A DNA stretch of 64,000 nucleotides from Nageia nagi (Eukaryota > Pinophyta): positions 4,836,001 to 4,900,000 of the forward strand of contig JBITNC010000002.1 in the NCBI GenBank assembly GCA_050084985.1. Direction: 5' to 3'. The position numbers and the translations under genes are program-made. Within the stretch, counting starts at the first letter, position 1. Each line of letters starts with the position of its first letter. This document shows positions 56,041-64,000 of the stretch, one piece after another. A model generated the notes under the pieces. The model was not told the DNA's origin and made no database searches. It was given only the letters and a program-made list of their open reading frames with translations.

Positions 56041-57930
56041 CCTCTTTGAGGGCAACTTCACCAACCCGATAGCATCCTCAAGTTTACAAAATTGAGCTTT
56101 CAAGAGGGGCTTGGTGAACAAATTAGTGGACTTCAAGGTGGATGGACAATACTCTAGGTGTATGATGCCATCAAGAACTTTCTCCTTGATAAAATATGTC
56201 TGAATTTTTACATGTTTTGTTCTCTAACGGAACATAAGATTCTTAGCCAAAGAGATCACCAACTGATTGTCTAAAAAAATTAAAGATGAGCCACCTTGTT
56301 CATACCCAATTTATTTTAGAAGATGCTTTAGCCAAATGGCTTCTTGGGATGCAACAAACAGGCATGATATTCAACTTCTATAGTGGAAAGAGAAATAGTA
56401 GGTTGCTTCTTAGAAGCCCATAAGATGGCACCTAAACCAATGCTAAATACATATGTAAAGGTTGATTTTTAATCATCTATCTCCTCCATAATCAGAATAT
56501 GAGAATCCAGAGAGAACAAACGAGGGTAACTTAGAATACTTGAGAGCAAGATCTTTAGTGCCTACAACATACCTCAAGATTTGCTTAATAGCATTAAGGT
56601 GCTCCACATATGGTTTCTACATGAATCGTGCCATCAAATTCACTAAAAAGGTAATATCTGACCTAGAAATAATCAAATACAAAAGACTACCAATTAATTA
56701 CCTATAAGTTATCGCATCAACCAAATGAGAGTTGGAGCTCAGAGAAATAAAGATTCTAAGAGAGACTAAGATCGCAACATATCTACACTCCATTCCAAAT
56801 TTTTGCAAGATGTCTAATATATAGTTAGATTGATTGAGATAAGTACAATCCTTGTATTGATACATTTTTATTCCAAAATACTAGTGCAAGAGACCAAGAT
56901 CAATCATTTCAAACATTGCCTTGAGTTTGGATATACACTTTTAAATGATTTCATCATTGTTTTCAATTATCAGAAAATCATCCACATACAGAAGAATCAA
57001 GACCACATCTTTTTCTTAAGTGAGCACATATAAATTAGAGTCTGAAAAGCACTTGAAGAAACCAATGTTTGCAAAATACCTTGAAATCTTTCTATACCTG
57101 GCTTTAAGTGCTTGCTTAAGTCCATATAATTACTTTTTTAGCTTGCACACAAAAGACTCTTTGCCTTCCATAATAAACTTTTTTGGTTGATTCTAAAGAT
57201 TTTCACATCTAATTCACCATTAAGAAATGCACTCTTGATATCAAGTTTAAAGACTTTCCATCTTTAAGTTGCAAAAAGAACAAAGATAATTCTCATAGTA
57301 GGCATCTTTACCATGAGAGCAACGATTTTCTCATAATCTACATCGTATTTTTTATCAAAATCTTTGGCTACTAACTTTGCCTTGTATTTTTTAATATCCT
57401 CAATAGAATTTTACTTGACTTTATAGATCCACTTATTGCCAATCACATTCTTCTCATTAGGATAAGGAACCAAGTTCTAAGTTTCATTTTTTATAAGCAC
57501 CTCATACTCCATTTTCATAGCTTCCATCCAATACTCGTGCTTTGAAGCTTCTTTGAAAGATGAAAGCTCATATTTATTATCAATTTTGAAAAATAAATAT
57601 TTATTCAAGGTCATGCTCCTTGTTACCCTTTGAGTTGGAGAGTTTTATTCTTGAAATGACTTATCTACATCAATATCTAACCAGCTAAGTGCAATTGAAG
57701 AGTCCTTTAGATCATCAACATCCTCATTAGAAGTAGATTTTTCAAAAAATTCATTGAACTTTACATCTCTTGAAATAAATATAGCTTTGTATGATGAAAA
57801 GTAGAACCTATAGCCTTTATATTGACTATCATAACCCACAAAGATGCATTTTTTATCCTTTTTGTTCAACTTTTTTTTCTCAAAAATAATGTAGAAGAAT
57901 ACTTCACAACCAAACACCCTAAGGTGAAAA
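56041..57930 (-). pseudogene. Nested copia RNase H, reverse transcriptase, integrase tail
   Basis: The complement of 56,100-56,200 carries the RNase H end, homologous to 19,865-19,990. The RT region covers about 56,700-57,420. The catalytic box near 56,975-57,000 is readable as YVDD followed by FLII, but stops are more frequent than in the 12-21 kb copy. The integrase tail is clear at 57,645-57,917 (MFGCEVFFYIIFEKKKLNKK, then KKCIFVGYDSQYKGYRFY). Confidence 0.78.
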
Positions 57931-59137
57931 ATGTTAAGTTTTCTTCCTGATCATACTTCAACAGGAGTTTTACCTTGAACAATTTTTATGGAACACCTAT
58001 TCAAGGTGTAAATAGCAGTGCTCATAGTTTCACTCCACAAGAAACTAGAAAGATTACCTAATATGCATCTAACCATCTTCATAATTATCTTATTTTTTCT
58101 TTCAATAACATCATTCTGATGAAAAATATAAGAAATTGTAAATTATCTCTTGATTCCATACATAGCATAATAATAATTGAACTCATTGCTATTATTTTCT
58201 TCCTCATTATCTGATCTCAATATCTTGATTTTAAGGTTAGTTTGATTCTCAACAAAGGCCTTAAAAAATTTAAAACTCTCAAAGATTTGGTCCTTATGCT
58301 CAAGTAGATACCTATAGGTCATCGTATTGAAATCATCGATGAAGGTCAAGACGTAAGATACTCCTCCAAATGACTTAATTTGAAATGGATCTATCATATA
58401 TGAATGCATAAGTTGAAGAGGTTGAGATGCTTTTATTGCCTTATCTTTTATAAAGTTTTACCTATGCATCTTGCCAAGGATGCACTTCTCACATAGACTA
58501 ATCGAAGGAGAAATTGAAGGTAAACCTTTCACATACTCTTATGGTTAAGGTGTCTTAAATGTTGGTGCCAAAAATTACCTCTAGAACACATACTTATAGC
58601 ATGACACATCTTTGATAAAATTTGATCTATAATGTAGAGCTCATCTTTCACTAATCCTTTAACCAACATGGTAAGTCCTTTCTTAATGCATGAGGATTGA
58701 GAGTCAAACTCAAAAGAGTACTTTTTTCTAGCAACTTGAATCACAAAGAGAAAGTTTATCCTAAGCTTAGGAACATAGAGCACATTATCGAAAAAAATTT
58801 TGTGAATCAACACACTTCCAATTTCTTGGACTTCAAAGGTAAAGTTATCACCTATCACAACTGCATCTTTTCTATACTTGTGAAAATTCTCAAACTTATT
58901 TTTTTCAAAGCATAGGTGATTAATGCAACTAGAATCAACAATCTAATCAGATGAAAAAGTGCGAGACATAGAGTAGAGTGTCGCAGCAAAATCAACTTGA
59001 ATATTCTTCTTTTATTTGAAACTCTTTACATTTCTATTACTTTCATTTTTTTTCTCTTTTTTTTGTAGCAATCAAATTTTTTATGATCTTGGATGCCATA
59101 ATAGTTATAATTACCATCAAACTTTTTTTTAGGATTG
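57931..59137 (-). pseudogene. Nested copia integrase core, protease and gag end
   Basis: The integrase core reads LTFIDDFNTMTYRYLLEHKD and ENQTNLKIKILRSDNEEE (58,143-58,409). The zinc finger reads HQHLRHLNHKSM with an altered spacing residue (58,529-58,600). The protease-side segment reads GDNFTFEVQEIGSVLIHK and LYVPKLRINFLF (58,750-58,858). The knuckle reads YNYYGIQDHKKFDC, so two cysteines are lost. Confidence 0.8.
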
Positions 59138-60345
59138 TACCTTATCTCATAATCAATCAATATCTTACTTAGATAATAAATGACCCTCTCCTTATTATTT
59201 TCAATTTTTTGACATGGCATGGTTCCTATGGCATACAAGGAGGCTAAAATATATAAGCAGGTTGGAAAAAATCCATGGGAACAAGGATAGTGGGATTGAA
59301 CAAATATTGTTTGATATCTTCAAATGTTTTATGGCAATTCGTATCTCATACAAACTTGATATCTTTCTTAAGTGAGTGAATGTTTAGACTTATCCCCTAG
59401 TTGTGAGATGAATCTTCCAACTAAGTTTATCTTTCCTTGAAGGCTTTTAAGTTGTTTCAATTTTCGAGGAGGCATATCAATAATGGCTTTTACTTTCTTA
59501 AGATCTACCTCAATTCCTCTATTTGAAACCATGAACCCTAACAATTTTTTGGAAGTAACTTCAAATGCACACTTTGAAGGTTTAAGTCTTAATTTGTACC
59601 TTTGCAAAATATCGAATACCTCTTCAAGGGCTTGGAGATGGTCTTGATCTTGCTTTGATTTGACAAAGATGTCATCAACATAGACCTCCACTATTTTGTG
59701 GATGTGCTTATGGAACATAGTGACCATGGCTCTCTGATATGTAGCACCTGCATTTTTCAGTCCAAAAGGCATAACCTTCCAAGAAAAATTACCCCAAGGG
59801 GTTGTGAAAGCTATTTTATGTCGATCGGTAGGATTAATTAAAATTTGATTGTAACTAGAAAAACCATCCATAAATGATAACATATTATGGCCAGTTATGC
59901 TATCAATAATCATATCAATATTGGGTAATGGAAAATCATCTTTAGGATGAGCATTATTGATATCACGAAAATCAATACATACCCGTATTTCATCGATTGA
60001 TTTAGTAATAGAAATAATATTGAACATCCATTCAAAAATAATCAATAGGCTCTATGAATCCTGGTTGTAAGTATTTTTCAATCTCCTTTTTTACTAACAA
60101 GGCCTTGGAAGGATGCATTTTTTAAGACTTTTACTTAATTGGCTTGGCATTTTCTTTTAATGGCAAATTATGCATGATAAATGAAGGATCTAACCCAAGC
60201 ATATCATCATAAGACCAAGCAAAATTTTTAGAATATGTAATGAATTTAGATTTGTACCTTTCTTGCTTAGAAGATGCTAGGGATGCTCTAATTTGAAGCA
60301 ATCTCTCTTTATCTGTAGTACCAATGTTAATGTATAGCAACTGTT
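59138..60345 (-). pseudogene. Tat reverse transcriptase and first RNase H
   Basis: RT begins near 60,340 (NIGTTDKERLLQIRASL, then KNFAWSYDDMLGLDPSFIMH). It runs openly from 60,045 to 59,368: VCIDFRDINNAHPKDDFPLP, then MDGFSSYNQILINPTDRHK and AFTTPWGNFSWKVMPFGLKN, with the catalytic VEVYVDDIFVKSK box (both Asp kept). KLLGFMVSNRGIEVDLKKV follows. The RNase H start follows (FVWDTNCHKTFEDIKQYL, later VIYYLSKILIDYEIRY) and is cut at 59,137 by copia sequence. This is the best-preserved enzyme domain in the window. Confidence 0.88.
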
Positions 60346-61292
60346 CTTATGGAAAGATGAGATCCTTCTTTTGTTGTAATAATGATGGCAAATCCTTCAT
60401 AGTAGGATCCACAATATCATCTTCCTCTAAGGGCTAAACTTATAAAACATCATGAAAATTGACATCTTGACCAAAGTAAGCATACTCATGAAGCATATAA
60501 GAGGCATGACATTTTTCGTTAGACTTGGGCAATTTCGAATGTACCCCCAAGTATTCAAATAAATCATCATCAATACTAAAATAATCAAAGGCAAGAGGCA
60601 AGATATGATCAATCCACATATCTTCATCAATTTCATTAGATAATTATATCATATTAGATGTTTTAACAAATTGTATGGGACCCCATTTTTGTTTGAAATG
60701 TCCATCACTACCTAAACCTATCTTAGTAAGCTGTGTTTTAGGATAAATAGAAAATTAAGCATACCTTGCTCAGTTTTGCCTAAACTCTCTCCCTTGTACT
60801 TGCAATTGTTAAGCATATACTCTTGAACAAAAGTAGAAGGAAAGATGTTACCTGAATTGAAAGATGCAAGGACATTGTTTGTAGAAGACTAGTTTCTTAT
60901 GTCAGACTACTCAAAGCTATAAGGGCCACTAATGCCGCCATCCGTACAATGTTGGCACCTTGTATGCAGAATAGTGCGCTATTGGCAGCATGAAACAACT
61001 AATATTCAAGGCTATCCCAAGTCTTTAACAGATGCAAATAAGTCTATATCATCTATTTTGTAAGTTCACATACCTATTTCCATGATTTGCACCTATTTAT
61101 TTGTATTTGCCCCCGATGTGGGATCATCCAAGGGTTCTATTTTGAAAAGTGGTGGAACCAAGGCCATCTCCTCAAAGTTAGCAACATTGCACAATGCATA
61201 AGGCTCAGGATCAACTAAAATTGTGTGTACTTCTCCTTGAAATTCAAATTTTAGTCTACCATGTAGTGTAGAAGGGATAGCTTCCATATCAT
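60346..61292 (-). pseudogene. Tat linker between protease and RT
   Basis: It starts with EAIPSTLHGRLKFEFQGEVH (about 61,230-61,287), the conserved post-protease segment. A low-conservation acidic linker follows, in shifted frames (for example SNEIDEDMWIDHILPLAFDY near 60,580-60,640). Several stops. Confidence 0.65.
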
Positions 61293-61960
61293 GGATCTAA
61301 TGTCTTCCTAAAAGTATGTTATAAGATAACTTAGAATCAACAACCTGAAACCTAGCTAGAATAGTTTTGACTCCTATGGTAATCATGATGGTAGTTATGC
61401 CTAGTGGTTTCTTGGAAGAACTATAATAGGCTCTAATTTTGAAAGTGGCTTCTTCTAATGGGGGGATGGTTACACCTTTTTCTTGTAATGGAGTCAAAAA
61501 GCGGTTAGAATATACATTCATAACTAAACCATTATCTACTATGGTCCTTTTGATTTCCCAGTCATCTACCAAAGGTGTGATATATAAGGTTAAACATTCA
61601 TCTAGTATTTCTTGGTTGAGTATTTCAGATTTGTAAAAAGAGATAGTATCACTTTCTCTAATGGTTTGGATCTTCTCAAAAAATGTAGTCGTTGAAATGT
61701 TAGTAAGAACAGTTTCATTCTTGAATAAAACATAAAACATCCCTATGAGCCTGAGAAGTAGAAATGAGATCATACAAGCTAATCTTGGCTGGTGTATTTT
61801 TTAATTGATCAATTGTACTATAAACTTTAGAATCAGGTGGGATACTTACTTGTTTGGTGGTGACAAGATTTGGAACATTACAAAGATGTCCTCTTTGCAA
61901 GATAGCACACACCTCTTTGACTATTGTGACCACATTGATGGCATCTCCTTGTTTAACACA
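61293..61960 (-). pseudogene. Tat aspartic protease
   Basis: The region opens with KISLYDLISTSQAHRDVL (about 61,745-61,800), the conserved block before the Tat protease. The catalytic site is readable as IVDNGLVMNVYSNRFL (about 61,510-61,560; canonical LVDNGSALNVCPL). VVDSKLSYNILLGRH closes it at 61,297-61,340. The active-site Asp is present. Confidence 0.75.
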
Positions 61961-63004
61961 ATCTTCTATCTTCCTTATTTTATAAGGGCTATGATAGCCA
62001 CTTCTAATGTTTTGCAAAAGTTTGTAACATGCCCTTTTCGTTGATATAAGCACAATATGCCTCAAAGTGTTCCAAAGGGGTATCATCATCAACTTTTTCA
62101 AGTGGGTGTAGGAGGCCTTTCTTCATTAAGTCCTACAAAAGAATTCTTGGTTGAATTGAAAATATGTAGTTGATATCCTTTGAGGAAGTAGACCTTTGTG
62201 CCTTTGGAGGAGTCGGGTCTAGCCGCTATATTAATTGGTTTCTTCTCTTTCTTGACATATGGTTTCCTATTATTTTTGAAAAAAGTGTTAGATGTATATT
62301 TAAGCTCTCCTATAGATGATAAAACTTTTTCTTTTACACCAATTGTTGAACTAAAGTAATAAAACCAACATCCTTAGCACTTGAAGCATGTAATTGAAGT
62401 ATAGGAATAATAGATTCATGAAATATGCCATATATCTCATATTCATCTAGTTTAGCTTGAATAGTTTGCCATACCTTTTTGAAGTGTAATACATACTTCT
62501 CTATGGTTTCATTGTTTCCTTGACAAAGTGCACATAATTTCGATATATTTCCTTATTCTTTAATATTATGCTTCTATTGACCCATAAATGTTTGAACTAA
62601 GGTTTTAAAGGAATCAATAGACTTCCCAGGTAAAGAGTAAAACCATTGAGTAGCATCACCTTTCAAACTCTTTAGAATTTAGCCATTTACCTCTCATCCG
62701 AACCCAGTTTCAACAAGTACTCCTCCTGAAAGCTAATGAGATGTTGCTTGGGATCTTGTTCACCACTGAACATCTCAAACTTGGGGGTCTTGTGATCAAG
62801 TGGTAGGGAAAAATTGCAGATGTCATCCGTCAAGGGTGAAATGAAAAGGCCATCACTGTCATTAGGATTTGATGGTGGGGAGGTATTGGATGAACCTCCT
62901 AGATTAGTCGAATTAGAACTTGGATTATTGTTTGTAGTAATCTCCCTTTGCAAGTCCAAAATATTCATGTTCAAAGCTTGAAACGTGGTTGTTAGCTGAT
63001 CCAT
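61961..63004 (-). pseudogene. Tat gag
   Basis: It starts MDQLTTTFQALNMNILDLQR at 63,004, then an Asn/Ser/Pro-rich stretch and KFEMFSGEQDPKQHLISFQE, the retrotrans_gag entry. After a stop come the FxxSLxGxAxxWFxxLP-like segment (LNGFTLYLGSL) and FKKVWQTIQAKLDEY. A C-terminal part near 62,000-62,150 reads EHFEAYCAYINEKGMLQTF. Stops and shifts occur after residue 105. Confidence 0.75.
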
Positions 63005-63104
63005 CTTAACATCGCTAGCATCCTAATAATAGAGATATACGATGTTGGCGGCCTGATCCTGATAAGAAGGGTTAGTGCAATCTTACCTCTAGGGCAAGAT
63101 AAAT

Positions 63105-63126
63105 CGAACAGTTAGGTTCACCAAAA
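63105..63126 (-). other. Putative Tat primer binding site
   Basis: Directly inside the 5' LTR the - strand reads TTTTGGTGAACCTAACTG, containing a TGG start as in tRNA-primed sites. I could not assign the tRNA. Confidence 0.4.
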
Positions 63127-63742
63127 TGTAGATCCAAAATAATGCATATAATTGTTTATAGGGTTGGTTAATGCACTATTAGGACTACTTTGTAAATATT
63201 GACATATATCACATAGAGATGGCAATAACATGTAATAAGAACGCAACAATGTTTACTTAGATTCGATATTCATTTTGTTAATCAAAAAATGCATAAAGTA
63301 CAAAGCATACATTCATGAACAAGCACATCACCGACGTCATAGGATGAGCGAAATTACAAACATGAACAAGAATGTAACGATGAGCAAATTAACGAATAAT
63401 CAAATGAACATACATGCGAACTTACCAAATAATAAATGTGTAATATAGATAGGCAAAAGAAGTTGCAATCCTTCAAATGATCTTCAATTGATAATATTTG
63501 TATTAGCTTGAAATGATTATTAGCCCATGATTCCATCATGATCTATAGGTCATCAAATGATGCCTTTATATATGATACAAGTTTATATGACTTTGATATT
63601 TTGACCCCTTGTACATTCCATAAGGTTCAAATACATGGCCTACACATTTTTTATACATTTTTAATCCCTTTTTAAATAATACATTGTTAAGAGATTAAAA
63701 TGATTTATTAAATACATAAAGGTTTATTTTGAGGCTTCTAAA
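63127..63742 (-). repeat. Tat element 5' LTR
   Basis: Homologous to 51,129-51,770. Its inner end (+ strand TGTAGATCC) is intact. The outer end has decayed from CTACA to CTAAA, but the following CTAAT matches the target duplication on the other side, which fixes the boundary. Confidence 0.87.
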
Positions 63743-64000
63743 CTAATACCATAACCTATGTATTACTTGGGAACCAACCCTAAGAGCATGACCAAATGTT
63801 ATTGCATAATTAATAGGATGAATAATTATACATACATTATTGAACATCTTGGTCATGGAATCTATCTTGAGGAAGCTTTGAACATCATTAGAAAAATCCC
63901 CATAAAACTCGAATTAAATGTGTGAATATGATTTGCTTAGTACTTGTAGATCATATAAGAATGTAGAAAGATATGAATTTACAGTAAAAAATATTTTTTG
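63743..64000 (+). pseudogene. PPR-derived repeat unit, right side of the Tat insertion
   Basis: It continues the unit broken at 51,128. In drifting frames it reads a TFxxLGTNPKSMTKCYCII-like block, then RMNNYTYIIEHLGHGIYLEE and ALNIIRKIPIKLELNV. The same 'NSMTKCYCI...NHYTC' deletion junction as in the left units is present. It runs off the window edge. Confidence 0.7.

Larger units (their letters stand above)
54857..59137 (-). mobile_element. Copia element, 5' truncated, nested in the Tat element
   Basis: Same family as 12,460-21,191, reverse orientation: 3' LTR at 54,857-55,324, 3' non-coding segment to about 56,040, RNase H and RT, integrase and protease to about 58,950, and the gag zinc-knuckle end at 59,050-59,137. 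The 5' LTR, leader and most of gag are absent. The left part joins gypsy RNase H sequence directly at about 59,137. Confidence 0.85.
51129..63742 (-). mobile_element. Tat-lineage Ty3/gypsy retrotransposon, full length, with nested copia
   Basis: LTRs of 642 and 616 bp flank gag, protease, RT, RNase H, a second RNase H and integrase in that order on the - strand. The target duplication is perfect: CTAAT at 51,124-51,128 and again at 63,743-63,747. The second RNase H domain after the retroviral-type one is the hallmark of the Tat lineage. A ~4.3-kb copia remnant (54,857-59,137) sits between the two RNase H domains. Without it the element is about 8.3 kb. Scattered stops and frameshifts make it inactive, but the RT domain is largely open. 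It inserted into a PPR-derived repeat. Confidence 0.9.

Overview
The window reads as intergenic DNA of a land plant with a very large, repeat-swollen nuclear genome. A gymnosperm (conifer-like) source is my inference. The grounds are: AT-rich sequence with one confident host gene in 64 kb, old and nested LTR retrotransposons, several decayed LINEs, and many broken pieces of plant PLS-type pentatricopeptide repeat (PPR) genes. Nothing bacterial, organellar or viral was recognised.

Layout. 1-12.4 kb: a 67-bp tandem duplication, a dead LINE reverse transcriptase, PPR gene debris that has been locally repeated, a pyrimidine-rich minisatellite, and a decayed chromodomain-type Ty3/gypsy element (+). 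That element is split by about 1.7 kb of unknown DNA carrying a loose array of CATAAG-like words. Behind it lies the protease region of a Tat-like gypsy element. 12.46-21.19 kb: a Ty1/copia element (+) with both LTRs, primer binding site, gag, protease, integrase, reverse transcriptase and RNase H, all broken by stops. A solo LTR with a 5-bp target duplication sits inside its integrase gene. 21.2-35.2 kb: gypsy protease-like, gypsy integrase (-) and gypsy gag (+) relics, a degenerate minisatellite, a G-rich tract, an L1-type LINE with zf-RVT domain (-) and a PPR pseudogene (+). 35.2-41.8 kb: almost featureless.

41.83-44.50 kb (-): the one convincing host gene. It is a five-exon SPOROCYTELESS/SPEAR/TIE-type transcriptional adaptor, reconstructed from conserved splice sites with consistent phase. 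It has the N-terminal SPL motif (RGLGVAQLERLR) and a C-terminal EAR motif (LDLSLKL). A TATA box lies upstream and the predicted leader has no upstream ATG. In the family, the N-terminal part contacts TCP or other transcription factors and the EAR motif recruits TOPLESS-type corepressors.

44.8-64 kb: a LINE (-) and a 5'-truncated relative (+) form a long inverted repeat. Then comes a tandem array of PPR-derived units, into which a complete Tat-lineage gypsy element (-, 51,129-63,742, TSD CTAAT) has inserted. That element carries gag, protease, reverse transcriptase, RNase H, a second plant-type RNase H, integrase, a polypurine tract and tandem repeats in its 3' non-coding region. A 5'-truncated copia element (-), of the same family as the one at 12-21 kb, is nested between its two RNase H domains. 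The PPR array resumes after the element.

Order of events implied by nesting: PPR gene decay and tandem amplification, then the Tat insertion, then the copia insertion, then a deletion that joined copia to gypsy.
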